Positions 31,861-40,503 of a DNA stretch of 64,000 nt are shown in pieces. The notes below the pieces were generated by a model. The model made no database searches, was not told the DNA's origin, and saw only the letters and a list, made by a program, of their open reading frames with translations. The number at the start of each line of letters is the position of its first letter. Within the stretch, counting starts at the first letter, position 1. The stretch comes from JAGIBJ01 sp032119595 (GTDB taxonomy: Bacteria; Actinomycetota; Thermoleophilia; Solirubrobacterales; Solirubrobacteraceae): positions 226,010-290,009 of the forward strand of contig JAUMBQ010000003.1 in assembly GCA_032119595.1 (NCBI GenBank), read 5' to 3'. The position numbers were made by a program, and so were the translations under genes.

Positions 31861-33879
31861 CTAAACGGCGGCGCCCGCGGCGCGGGCCATCTCGAACTCG
31901 CGCCGGGCTTCGCGGAGTTCGTCGCGGAGATGGGCGGCGTGCTCGAAACGGAGTTCCTCGGCGGCCTGCGACATCTCTTCCTCGAGTTCGACGATCATCT
32001 GCTCGAGTTCTTTGACGTCCTTCGTGTCGCGATCGGCGGCGCTTCGGCGGCCCTTCTTCGGCAGCTTGGAGCCCGTATCGGACTCCAAGAACTCCGCGAT
32101 GTCGGAGACGCCCTTCACGATCGCGGTCGGCTCGATGCCGTGCTCCGTGTTGTAGGCGACCTGGATCGCGCGGCGCCGGTCGGTCTCGTCGAGCGCGGCC
32201 TTCATCGAGCGCGTGATCTTGTCGGCGTACATCACGACATGGCCGTCGACGTTTCGCGCGGCGCGGCCGATCGTCTGGATCAGCGAGGTCTCGCCGCGCA
32301 GGAAGCCTTCCTTGTCGGCGTCGAGGATGCCGATCAGCGACACCTCGGGGATGTCGAGCCCTTCGCGCAGGAGGTTGACGCCGACGAGCACGTCGTACAC
32401 GCCGAGGCGCAGGTCGCGGATGATCTTGATGCGGTCGAGGGTGTCGACCTCGCTGTGGAGGTAGGCGACCTTGAACCCGAGTTCCGTGAGGTAGCTCGTG
32501 AGGTCCTCGGACATCTTCTTCGTGAGCGTCGTGACCAGCGTGCGCCGGTCATTCTTGACGCGCTCGCGGATCTCGCCCATGAGGTCGTCGACCTGGTTCT
32601 TCGTCGGGCGGATGTCGATCTGCGGGTCGATGATGTGCGTCGGACGCACGATCTGCTCGGTGATCGTGGAGGAATGGCTGCGCTCGAACTCACCGGGCGT
32701 CGCCGACACGAAGCAGATCCGCGGGACGCGCTCGAGGAACTCGGTGAACGTCTGCGGGCGGTTGTCGAGGGCGCTCGGGAGCCGGAACCCGTGGTCGACG
32801 AGCACCTGCTTGCGCGACCGGTCGCCCTCGTACATCGCGCCGACCTGCGGGAGCGATTGATGCGACTCGTCCATGAAGCAGAGGAAGTCGTCGGGGAAGT
32901 AGTCGAGCAGGCAGTACGGGCGGGAGCCCGGTTCGCGGCCGTCGAGGATCCCGGAGTAGTTCTCGATGCCGTTGCAAAAGCCCGTCTCGCGGAGCATCTC
33001 CATGTCGTACTGCGTGCGCTGACGCAGGCGGTGGCTCTCGAGCACTTTGCCCTCGGTCTCGAGCTCCTCACAGCGGGTGTTGAGCTCGCGGCCGATCCGC
33101 TCCACCGCGAGGGCGATCTGGTCGCGATCGACGTTGTAGTGCGTCGCCGGCCAGATGCCCAGGTGGCCGAGATCGTCGTCGATCATCTCGCCGGTGAGCG
33201 TGTCGAAGTGCTGGAGGCGCTCGACCTCGTCGCCGAAGAGGGTGATCCGGTACGCGGTTTCGGCGTACGACGGGAACACTTCGACGACCTCACCCTTGGC
33301 CCGGAACCCACCACGCGACAAGACGGTGTCGTTGCGCTGGAACTGGCTCTCGACGAGTCGGGCCAGGAGCTGGTCGCGGTCGAACGTGCCGCCCTTCTGC
33401 AACATGATGACCTTCTTGTTGTAGAAGTCCGGCGAGCCCATTGAGTAGATGCAGCTCACCGACGCGACGATCACCACGTCGCGGCGGCCGAACAGCGCGG
33501 CGGTCGCTGCGTGGCGCAGGCGGTCGACCTCGTCGTTGATGGCCGAGTCCTTCTCGATGAAGAGGTCGCGGCTCGGGACGTACGCCTCGGGCTGGTAGTA
33601 GTCGTAGTACGACACGAAGTACTCGACGGCGTTGTCGGGGAAGAACGTGCGGAACTCGTTGCAGAGCTGCGCCGCCAGCGTCTTGTTGTGGGCCATCACG
33701 AGCGTCGGGCGCTGGACCTGCTCGATGACGCCCGCCATGGTCATCGTCTTGCCCGTGCCGGTGGCGCCGAGCAGCGTGGTGAAGCGATCGCCGGCCTCGA
33801 CGGCTGCGGAAATCGCGGCGATCGCCTTGGGCTGATCGGCGGCCGGCTTGAAGGGGCTGTCGAGGCGGAACGCAGGCAC
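31861..33879 (-). CDS. uvrB: Excinuclease ABC subunit B
   Basis: 672 aa. Walker A GATGTGKT (38-45), the beta-hairpin region YYQPEAYVPSRDLFIEKD, the DESH box (CFMDESHQSLPQ), helicase motifs V and VI (VGVNLLREGLDIPE, QTIGRAARN), and a C-terminal UVR motif (LEEEMSQAAEELRFEHAAHLRDE) for contact with UvrC. Acts in nucleotide-excision repair with UvrA and UvrC. GTG start. A CGAAC-N4-GTTCG box 24 bases upstream points to LexA control. Confidence 0.98.
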   Translation of the reverse strand: MPAFRLDSPFKPAADQPKAIAAISAAVEAGDRFTTLLGATGTGKTMTMAGVIEQVQRPTLVMAHNKTLAAQLCNEFRTFFPDNAVEYFVSYYDYYQPEAYVPSRDLFIEKDSAINDEVDRLRHAATAALFGRRDVVIVASVSCIYSMGSPDFYNKKVIMLQKGGTFDRDQLLARLVESQFQRNDTVLSRGGFRAKGEVVEVFPSYAETAYRITLFGDEVERLQHFDTLTGEMIDDDLGHLGIWPATHYNVDRDQIALAVERIGRELNTRCEELETEGKVLESHRLRQRTQYDMEMLRETGFCNGIENYSGILDGREPGSRPYCLLDYFPDDFLCFMDESHQSLPQVGAMYEGDRSRKQVLVDHGFRLPSALDNRPQTFTEFLERVPRICFVSATPGEFERSHSSTITEQIVRPTHIIDPQIDIRPTKNQVDDLMGEIRERVKNDRRTLVTTLTKKMSEDLTSYLTELGFKVAYLHSEVDTLDRIKIIRDLRLGVYDVLVGVNLLREGLDIPEVSLIGILDADKEGFLRGETSLIQTIGRAARNVDGHVVMYADKITRSMKAALDETDRRRAIQVAYNTEHGIEPTAIVKGVSDIAEFLESDTGSKLPKKGRRSAADRDTKDVKELEQMIVELEEEMSQAAEELRFEHAAHLRDELREARREFEMARAAGAAV

Positions 33880-33902
33880 GGATCTGAGGCTAGCGATCGA
33901 AA

Positions 33903-33916
33903 CGAACGGAAGTTCG
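33903..33916 (-). promoter_or_regulatory. LexA (SOS) box upstream of uvrB
   Basis: CGAAC, GGAA, GTTCG at 33903-33916 is a perfect match to the Gram-positive/actinobacterial LexA box core (CGAAC-N4-GTTCG), placed 24 bases before the uvrB start. Fits known damage-inducible control of uvrB. Confidence 0.8.
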
Positions 33917-33955
33917 CCTTTCGGCGGTCACAGCGGCCGGTAGCTGTCCTAAGGC

Positions 33956-34019
33956 TCTAGGGGTACCCGGGGATCTAGGGGTGGCCAACAGGCCGAGACT
34001 GGGGAGTCGACTCTGGGGA
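33956..34019. repeat. Short direct repeats and a palindrome in the uvrB / PD40-protein divergent region
   Basis: TCTAGGGGT occurs at 33956-33964 and 33974-33982 (18-base period); CTGGGGA occurs at 33999-34005 and 34013-34019, flanking the palindrome GAGTCGACTC (34004-34013). This may be regulatory for the downstream secreted protein; no known motif matched. Confidence 0.45.
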
Positions 34020-34118
34020 TGCCCTCGATGGCAGGGCAGCCGCGGGCGCGCAGAGTGGGCTCTATCGGGGGCGGCCCCGCGCCGCCCGCCCCGCCTCGAA
34101 CCCCAACCGCACCTCACC

Positions 34119-35489
34119 ATGCCTGCCATTCGCACCTTCGTCCGTCCGCTCGCCCTCGCGGCCACCGCCGCCGCGTTGACCGCGGCTCCGGCCACCGCCG
34201 ACTCCATCTCGTACGTGAAGGACGGCAACGTCTACCTCACGACACCCGACGGCTCGCAGACCGTCGCCGTGACGACGACTGGCGGCTACTCGTCGGCGTC
34301 GCAGTCCGACGACGGCCGCATCATCGCCCTCAAGGGCACGCGGTTCCACCTCCTGAACCGATGGGGCGACATCCTCGCCGACTTCTCCCCCGTGGCCGCC
34401 GGCACCGCCGGGACGATCACCCTCTCGGGGCCGTTCGATCCGGCGATCTCACCGGATGGCTCCAAGGTGGCGTACGGGTTCTTCGTGCAGTACAAGAGCG
34501 GCGACCCGAACTGCGGAAAGCCCGGCGGGTGCCAAGTCGGCCAGCTCTACACCGGCACCGGCTATTCCCGCAGCGACGCGGGCGTCGACTGGTCAGAGCC
34601 AGGCTTCCGCCCCCAGTACAGCTGGTCGGAGCCTTCGTGGCTCGATGACACTCGGACGCTGCTCTCGGCCCCATCCAGCGCGCTGGTGAAGCAGACGGCG
34701 CTCGACGTAGCCGGCGATGGTGCCGACGCTTCCCAGTGGTTCTCCGACGGCAGCGTGGGCAATCTGTATGACGGCGAAGCCAACCGACAGGGCACCGCTG
34801 CGGCGTTCGTCGGTAACACCCAGGGCGACCACTTGCTTGTCTACCGCCTGCCCGGCGCTCCAGCGGCGGGCGTCGTGCCTGAAGGCTGCCTGGACGCGCC
34901 GGCCACCGGCAAGGCGTGGTCGTCGCCGAGCTGGTCTCCCGACGGGACTCGCCTCGTCTTCGCCGGAGCTCAGGGGCTGTACGTCGCGAGCCTCCCGGGC
35001 CTGGCGACGGCCTGCCCGGCCGCTGGCGACGTGAAGGTCACCGCCTTCGCGCCCGGCGCGGCCTCACCCGATTGGGGCCCGGCCGCCCTCCCGAGCCCGA
35101 AGCCTTCACCAACGCCCGCACCAACGCCGGCCCCGGCGCCAGATGCGGGCGGGGCGACGCCCGGCACGACGGGGCCGACCGGATCCGGCGGGCCGACGAC
35201 CCCGACGTTGGCTGGCGCACCGACGATCAGCGTGAAGCCGTCGAGCCGTTCCAGGGCACTCAAACGCGGCTTCACCGTCACGGCGACGTGCACCGGCAAG
35301 GCCCTCCGCGTGAAGGCGAGCTTGGCTGGCACGCCGATCGGCACCGGAACGACCGCCTGCCGAAATGGGCAGGCCACCCTGACCGTCCGGCTGAGTGCCG
35401 CCGGACGCCGCACGCTCAAGAAGGTGCGTTTCGCCACGGTCATGGTCCGCGCGATCGGAGGCGCGTCGACCAAGGTCAAGCTCCGGTAA
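34119..35489 (+). CDS. Secreted PD40 (TolB-like) beta-propeller protein
   Basis: 456 aa from the ATG at 34119, where a signal peptide begins (TFVRPLALAATAAALTAAPA). The body has repeated WD40-like PD40 units, e.g. ISYVKDGNVYLTTPDG, DPAISPDGSKVAYGF, SSPSWSPDGTRLVFAGAQ, the last being typical. A Pro/Ala/Thr linker (PSPKPSPTPAPTPAPAP) follows, then a C-terminal beta domain with two Cys and LSAAGRRTLKKVRFATVMV, a module often placed at the end of exported Thermoleophilia proteins. Role unknown, extracellular. A 22-base gap separates it from the next gene, so the two may be co-transcribed. Confidence 0.75.
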   Translation: MPAIRTFVRPLALAATAAALTAAPATADSISYVKDGNVYLTTPDGSQTVAVTTTGGYSSASQSDDGRIIALKGTRFHLLNRWGDILADFSPVAAGTAGTITLSGPFDPAISPDGSKVAYGFFVQYKSGDPNCGKPGGCQVGQLYTGTGYSRSDAGVDWSEPGFRPQYSWSEPSWLDDTRTLLSAPSSALVKQTALDVAGDGADASQWFSDGSVGNLYDGEANRQGTAAAFVGNTQGDHLLVYRLPGAPAAGVVPEGCLDAPATGKAWSSPSWSPDGTRLVFAGAQGLYVASLPGLATACPAAGDVKVTAFAPGAASPDWGPAALPSPKPSPTPAPTPAPAPDAGGATPGTTGPTGSGGPTTPTLAGAPTISVKPSSRSRALKRGFTVTATCTGKALRVKASLAGTPIGTGTTACRNGQATLTVRLSAAGRRTLKKVRFATVMVRAIGGASTKVKLR

Positions 35490-35511
35490 CCGACCTGCCA
35501 GACTGCGGCCC

Positions 35512-36876
35512 ATGTCGCTGCGCTCCCGCTCGCTTGCGCTGCTCGTAGCGATCCTCGCCGTCGCGTCGACGAGTTCCGCGGCTTCGGCCGCCGGGACCGT
35601 GCACACGCCCTTCAAGGACGCCGTTTCGTACGACGCCGACCTGTCCACAACTGGCGACGGCCGGACCTGGACCGGCACGGAGACCATCGTCGTCCGCAAC
35701 GCGGGCCGCGCAGCACTCGACCGGGTGTGGCTTCGGCTCTGGGGAAACGGTCCGGTCGGCTGCAAACCTCGGGCCGTGACCGTGACGGCCGTCGAAGGTG
35801 GACGCAAGCGCCGCCTCCTGCGTGATTGCTCCGCCCTCGAGATCCTCCTGCCGGCGCCCCTTCCACGCGGTGCCACCGCCACGCTGAAGCTCTCGCTGCA
35901 GATCACCGCCCCGGCGATCCAGGACCGATTCGGTACCGCCGAGGGCATCCAGCTCTTCGGCAATGCGTTGCCGGTGATCGCCCAGCGGGACGTCCGCGGC
36001 TGGCGCCTTCCCGGGTACTCGAAATACGGCGAGAGCTTCGTGAGTACGTGGGCGCGGTTCGGTCTGACGCTGCACCACCCCGCGGAACTGCCGGTGTCGG
36101 CGTCGGGAACGACGACCACCACCCTGGACCCGGGCACCCTGACGGCCACCACCGTCAGCCAGATCGACGCACGCGACACGTTCTGGGCCATCGGCCAGAT
36201 GACGGAACTCAGCGGCACGACCCGTCGCGGCACCCTCGTGCGGGCCTGGTCGTCGCTCGAAGCCGTCGCCGATCGCGAAGACGCCCTGACCCAGGCGATT
36301 TCGGCGCTCGAGCAGATCGAGCGTCATCTCCCTCCGTACCCCTACCCCGAGTACGACGTGATCGTCGCGCGCATCGAGGCGGGCGGCGGCATGGAATACC
36401 CAGGACTCATCTTGACCGACGGAAGCGACGACGTGACGCGTCACGAAACGGGCCACCAGTGGTTCTACGGCCTGGTCGGCGACGACCAATACCGCGAGCC
36501 TTGGATCGACGAGGGCATCACGAGCTTCATCGAGTATTCGTGGTCGTCACCGTCCGAGCAGCCGGCACCGCCGTGCTACCCCGCCTCGCGGCTAACGATC
36601 GCCGATCCCGAAACGTTCGTGACGAGTTCGATGGGCTACTGGAATCGGCACGTCGGGCAGTACGCACTGGCCTACAACAACCCGGTCTGCGCGCTGCGCG
36701 CAATGCGCGACCTGATCGGCGTGAAGCCCTTCGGTCGCGTCATGCGCGGCATCGTGACCACCTACTCCCGCGGACTCCTCAGCGCGACGGCCTTGCGCCG
36801 CGCATTCCGCAAGCAAGGCGGCCGCCGAACCGAGGCCGTCTGGCGGCGTTGGGGCCTCGCCCCCGGCCGAGACTGA
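35512..36876 (+). CDS. Secreted M1-family zinc metallopeptidase
   Basis: 454 aa from the ATG at 35512 (signal peptide SLALLVAILAVASTSSAASA). A beta-rich N-domain of M1 aminopeptidase type, then GGGMEYPGLILTDG (the GxMEN-like exopeptidase loop) and the zinc site HETGHQWFYG followed 18 residues on by Glu in PWIDEGITSF. Helical C-terminus. It would cleave N-terminal residues from peptides outside the cell. The first loop reads GGMEY rather than GAMEN, so strict aminopeptidase activity is not certain. Confidence 0.85.
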   Translation: MSLRSRSLALLVAILAVASTSSAASAAGTVHTPFKDAVSYDADLSTTGDGRTWTGTETIVVRNAGRAALDRVWLRLWGNGPVGCKPRAVTVTAVEGGRKRRLLRDCSALEILLPAPLPRGATATLKLSLQITAPAIQDRFGTAEGIQLFGNALPVIAQRDVRGWRLPGYSKYGESFVSTWARFGLTLHHPAELPVSASGTTTTTLDPGTLTATTVSQIDARDTFWAIGQMTELSGTTRRGTLVRAWSSLEAVADREDALTQAISALEQIERHLPPYPYPEYDVIVARIEAGGGMEYPGLILTDGSDDVTRHETGHQWFYGLVGDDQYREPWIDEGITSFIEYSWSSPSEQPAPPCYPASRLTIADPETFVTSSMGYWNRHVGQYALAYNNPVCALRAMRDLIGVKPFGRVMRGIVTTYSRGLLSATALRRAFRKQGGRRTEAVWRRWGLAPGRD

Positions 36877-36887
36877 CGACCCCGGCA

Positions 36888-36909
36888 GGCGGGGCGGCCC
36901 GCCCCAGCC
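36888..36909. terminator. GC-rich hairpin between convergent genes
   Basis: GGC-GGGGC, loop GGCCC, GCCCC-(A)-GCC with one bulged A, between the stop of the M1 peptidase gene and the stop of the fasciclin gene. No T-run is present. Probably bidirectional. Confidence 0.55.
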
Positions 36910-36915
36910 GCGCCG

Positions 36916-37575
36916 CTACTTGGTCTTGGGCGTGAGCACGGTGTCGATCACATGGATCACGCCGTTCCCGGCCTCGACGTCGGACGACACGATCTTCGAA
37001 GACCCGAGGCTGTTGCCGATCGTGATCTCGTCGCCCTTCTTGTCAACCCGCAGCCGCGTCCCCTGCAACGTGTTGAGAAGATCCCCGTCTTTGAGGTCCT
37101 TGAGGCGAACGTCGCCGCTGACGACGTGGAACGACAGGATGTTGACGAGGTCCGCCTTGGAGGCGGGCTGCAGCAGCGTGTCCAGCCGCGTGCCGAGCTT
37201 CGCGAACGCGTCGTTGTTCGGAGCGAAGACGGTGTACGGACCGGTCTGGCCGAGCGTACCGGCGAGGCTCGCTGCTCCGAGCGCCGTCGTGAAATTCGTG
37301 AGGTCGGAGTTCTTCGCGGCGACCGCTGGCAGCAGATCATCACTGGGCGTCCGGGTGGGCGGTTCCGACTTGTCCCCGCCGTTGGCACTACTCGTCGCCT
37401 CGGGCGTGTCGGCCGGGGAGGCCTCGGGCGTGGTCGCTGCGGTCACCGGCGATGACGGAGGGGTGATGTCGCCTGAGGTCGGGGTCACGACCGGCTCGTC
37501 GTCGCCGCCGCACGAGGCGGTGAACAGGGCGAGGGCGAGTGCCACAGACGCGGCGGCAAGAGGGCGTGAGCGCAT
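36916..37575 (-). CDS. Fasciclin (FAS1) domain lipoprotein
   Basis: 219 aa from the ATG at 37575 (GGAG upstream). Signal peptide with lipobox ending at Cys22 (LFTASC), a Thr/Pro/Ser-rich linker to about residue 80, then one FAS1 domain: LTNFTTALGAASL, GPYTVFAPNNDAF, LSFHVVSGDV and the closing GVIHVIDTVLTP. FAS1 proteins act in adhesion or as secreted binding modules. Attached to the outer face of the membrane. Convergent with the M1 peptidase gene. Confidence 0.92.
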   Translation of the reverse strand: MRSRPLAAASVALALALFTASCGGDDEPVVTPTSGDITPPSSPVTAATTPEASPADTPEATSSANGGDKSEPPTRTPSDDLLPAVAAKNSDLTNFTTALGAASLAGTLGQTGPYTVFAPNNDAFAKLGTRLDTLLQPASKADLVNILSFHVVSGDVRLKDLKDGDLLNTLQGTRLRVDKKGDEITIGNSLGSSKIVSSDVEAGNGVIHVIDTVLTPKTK

Positions 37576-37693
37576 GCTCGAACTCCACGGGAAGGGCATG
37601 AACGAAGGGGGTGGCGAGCGGACTCGCTCCTTCAGCCTACGGGGCAGGCCAACGGCGGGTCGCACGTAGCCTGCCACTCATGGACGTTCGGCT

Positions 37694-38356
37694 TCAGGAC
37701 CGGTCCAGCCCGAGTTCGTGTGCGTACTGTTTGCGGTACTTCAGCTGCGCGGCGAGCACGTTCTTGACGTAGTGGCGGGTCTCGGGAAACGGGATGTCGT
37801 CGGCCCCGAACGTGCGCCCAGCCGCCTCGGCTTCAGCGACCCAGCGCTCAACGTTCCCTTCGCCGCCGTTGTACGCCGCGAGCCCCAGCACGACGTTTGC
37901 ATCGAACCGGCGCAGCACGTACCTCAGGTAGTACGCGCCGTAGGAAATGTTGATCTGCGGGGTGGCGAGGTCGGACTGCTCGAACGCGGTGCCGCCGCTT
38001 CGATTGGCGATGAACTGTGCCGTCTCGGGGGTGATCTGCATCAGGCCGACGGCCCCGGCCGACGACGTCCGCGGCACGAAATGCGTCTCGGTGTAGATCA
38101 CCGCCGCGATCAGCGATGGATCAAGTCCCTTCGCTTTGGCTTGCTGACGGATCACGTCTTCATGGCGGAGCGGCAGCGCGAGTTCGCGCACCGCATGGTG
38201 GAAGTACGGGCGCGCCAAGAGGTAGGCGCCACCGGAGAGCATCACGAACGCGGCGAGCCACACCGGCCAGCGACGTCGCTGGCGCTGCTGTGGCCGCGCG
38301 CCGCCCTTCTTGCGAGCGGTACGCGCGGGGCTGCGCCGCTGAGTCTTCGTCGCCAC
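37694..38356 (-). CDS. Membrane-anchored lytic transglycosylase (Slt70-type)
   Basis: 220 aa. A Lys/Arg-rich cytoplasmic N-terminus, one helix (about residues 31-47), then a lysozyme-like domain: catalytic Glu in VIYTETHF, GAVGLMQITPETAQ, INISYGAYYLRYVL and VLGLAAYNGGEGNV. It cleaves peptidoglycan between MurNAc and GlcNAc with anhydro-ring formation. The arrangement with one anchor is typical of actinobacteria and Firmicutes. Confidence 0.93.
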   Translation of the reverse strand: MATKTQRRSPARTARKKGGARPQQRQRRRWPVWLAAFVMLSGGAYLLARPYFHHAVRELALPLRHEDVIRQQAKAKGLDPSLIAAVIYTETHFVPRTSSAGAVGLMQITPETAQFIANRSGGTAFEQSDLATPQINISYGAYYLRYVLRRFDANVVLGLAAYNGGEGNVERWVAEAEAAGRTFGADDIPFPETRHYVKNVLAAQLKYRKQYAHELGLDRS

Positions 38357-38569
38357 TCCTCGTAGCTTGGCACGCCGGTCGCCGACCTGGCCCCAAGGGC
38401 GGGCGGCTGGGCGCAGAAGTGGGTCAGGTGCGCCGGGACTGCCTGCTCCTGCATGGAATCGGCCGCTCTCGAAGCTCGTGCCCGCTACCGTCTGACGACG
38501 TCGCTACCCATCGGCGCGCTCGTTGCTGCCACCAGCCTCTTGACCCACCTCTCTTCCACGACCGTTTCC

Positions 38570-39694
38570 ATGCGCCGCGCCGCCGCGGTCGTCGGTACCG
38601 CTGCGCTCCTCGGCGGTGGCTACGCCGCTTCGACGGGGGTACCGGCCGTCTCGGCCGATGTGGCAGCCGACCGCGCCGCGGCCGCCAGCGTTCGTGCGGC
38701 CGTTGCCGCCGAGAGCCGCCGGATCGATGCGACGGCCGACGGCATCGCGTCCGCCGAGGCACGCCTTGCGAAGCTGACCGCCCGCGAGGAGGCTCGGCGT
38801 ACGGAGTTCCTCGCCGCGCAGAACGAGCTGGTGCTCGCCCGGATTCGGCTGAGCCGCCTCGAGAAGCGCTCCGGCCAGGCCAAGAGCGCGCTCGGCAAGA
38901 CGCTCGCGGCCGCCTATCGCCGCGGCAATCCAGATCTCGCGTCGATCTTGATCGATGCCAAGGGCCTGGAGGAGGCGATGGAGGCGCTCGAGTTCGAGCA
39001 GCGCGTCCACCGCCAGAACTCCAACGCGCTGGAGGCGACCCGCAATGCGCGCAAGGACGCCGTCAAGCAGGAGACCACCCTGCAGTCGCAGGAGAAGAAG
39101 TTCCGCGGACTCGCGCTTGCGGCCGCCAAGGACCGCGACCAGGCCAACGCCGTCCGCAGTGCCCTGCTTCAGAAGCAGGCGAGGCAGCTCGCCAAAGCCA
39201 ACGGCAACAAGGCCAAGCTGAAGGCGCTCCAGGGGCGCATCCGCCGCGCCGAACAGGCCCAGATTGCCGCCACCCGGCAGGCCACGGACGCCTCCGGCGC
39301 CACCTCTGAGGCACCACGCATCACGGGGTCCAGCAACGCAGACGCCATCGTGGCCCGGGTCGTCAACGCGGCCAACCAGATTGCGACGACGCCTTACGTA
39401 TGGGGCGGCGGCCATGGCGGTGCAAGCGGCGGTTACGACTGCTCGGGCTCCGTGAGCTACGCCCTTGCGGCGGGCGGCCTGATCAGCTCTCCCATGGCGT
39501 CCGGCGGCTTCATGAGCTGGGGTCTGGCGGGCGTCGGCCAGCGGATCACGACCTACGCCAACGCCGGTCACATGTACATGGTGGTCGATGGTCGCCGGTA
39601 CGACACCACCGCCCTGCGTTCGGGTGGCACCCGCTGGACGAGCGAACAGCGCAGCAGCGCAGGATTCGTCGCGCGCCACCCCGCCGGCCTGTAG
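38570..39694 (+). CDS. NlpC/P60-type cell-wall hydrolase with N-terminal coiled coil
   Basis: 374 aa from the ATG at 38570, where a signal peptide starts (RRAAAVVGTAALLGGGYAAS). A long Ala/Arg/Lys/Glu-rich coiled coil covers about residues 30-235, as in PcsB/RipA-type peptidases, and may hold the enzyme inactive. The C-terminal domain has the catalytic Cys in YDCSGSVSYAL after YVWGGGHGG, and His in NAGHMYMVVDG. It would cut peptide bonds in peptidoglycan. Tandem neighbour (divergent) of the transglycosylase, so both act on the wall. Confidence 0.88.
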   Translation: MRRAAAVVGTAALLGGGYAASTGVPAVSADVAADRAAAASVRAAVAAESRRIDATADGIASAEARLAKLTAREEARRTEFLAAQNELVLARIRLSRLEKRSGQAKSALGKTLAAAYRRGNPDLASILIDAKGLEEAMEALEFEQRVHRQNSNALEATRNARKDAVKQETTLQSQEKKFRGLALAAAKDRDQANAVRSALLQKQARQLAKANGNKAKLKALQGRIRRAEQAQIAATRQATDASGATSEAPRITGSSNADAIVARVVNAANQIATTPYVWGGGHGGASGGYDCSGSVSYALAAGGLISSPMASGGFMSWGLAGVGQRITTYANAGHMYMVVDGRRYDTTALRSGGTRWTSEQRSSAGFVARHPAGL

Positions 39695-39783
39695 CCGGTC
39701 CTCGCTGAGATCCCCCGCCCCCGCTGGGGTCAGGCCACGACTGGCGCTGGAAGCCCGCGCCTCGAAGCGCGCCGCCGCGTCAG

Positions 39784-40491
39784 TTAGGCGGGCGGAGCAA
39801 TCTCGTCGAGCACGGCGGCGAGCTTGGCTCGCAACTGCTCAACATCGCCGTCGTTGACGACGGAGTGATCGGCGCGCGCCGCCTTCTCCTCCTGCGAGAG
39901 CTGGCGAGCGTCACGCTCGGAAACGGCGGCATGCCCGCGGGCCGCGGCCCGCTCGCCCCGCACGTCCTCGGGCGCGGTGACGGCAATGGTGACGTCATAC
40001 ATCGGGGCCATGCCGGCCTCGAAGAGCAGTGGCGTCTCGACGACGGCGGCACGCGGCCTGCCCACCTTGCGGCCTGCGGCCTCCGGAGTATCGACGCCGC
40101 GGTTGGCACCAGTGGCGTCTGGGCCAGCGTTCACGCCAGCCCCAGCCGCATCAGCTGCAGCTTGGGCCTCCTGACGGAATTGCCAGATGCGCTCACCGAC
40201 GAGCGGCCAGATCACGCCCTCGAGCCAAGCTCGTTCCTCGGGATCGGCGAAGACGTGCGTCGCGATCGCTTGGCGGTCGATCGCCTCGTGCTCGTCGAGC
40301 ACGCCTGCTCCCCACCGCTCGACGACGAGCGAGCGGAGCGGTTCGCCGCGGTACAGCTCGTGGACGATGGCGTCCGCCGAGATGGTCGCGGCGCCGAGCT
40401 CACCCAGCAGGCGAAGCGCAGTCGATTTGCCTGCGCCAAGCCCGCCGGTGAGTCCGACGAACGGGAGGGCGCCGCGCTCTGCGGCGCCCAT
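39784..40491 (-). CDS. coaE: Dephospho-CoA kinase with an Ala/Gly-rich insertion
   Basis: 235 aa. P-loop GLTGGLGAGKST (13-24), the DAIVHELYRG segment, and TPLLFEAGM, all typical of CoaE, which makes CoA from dephospho-CoA and ATP. Relative to family norm there is an insert of about 30 residues, low in complexity (AADAAGAGVNAGPDATGANR), before the VVETPLLFE strand. The C-terminal SQEEKAARADHSVVNDGD box is intact, so the enzyme should work. It follows rpsA by 12 bases on the same strand, a linkage common in actinobacteria. Confidence 0.95.
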   Translation of the reverse strand: MGAAERGALPFVGLTGGLGAGKSTALRLLGELGAATISADAIVHELYRGEPLRSLVVERWGAGVLDEHEAIDRQAIATHVFADPEERAWLEGVIWPLVGERIWQFRQEAQAAADAAGAGVNAGPDATGANRGVDTPEAAGRKVGRPRAAVVETPLLFEAGMAPMYDVTIAVTAPEDVRGERAAARGHAAVSERDARQLSQEEKAARADHSVVNDGDVEQLRAKLAAVLDEIAPPA

Positions 40492-40503
40492 CCCCAGTAC
40501 TAC

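Noticed and set aside
31573..33444. A 623-codon plus-strand frame opposite uvrB
   Set aside because: High-GC antisense shadow. UvrB motifs on the other strand are complete, and the antisense product resembles no family.
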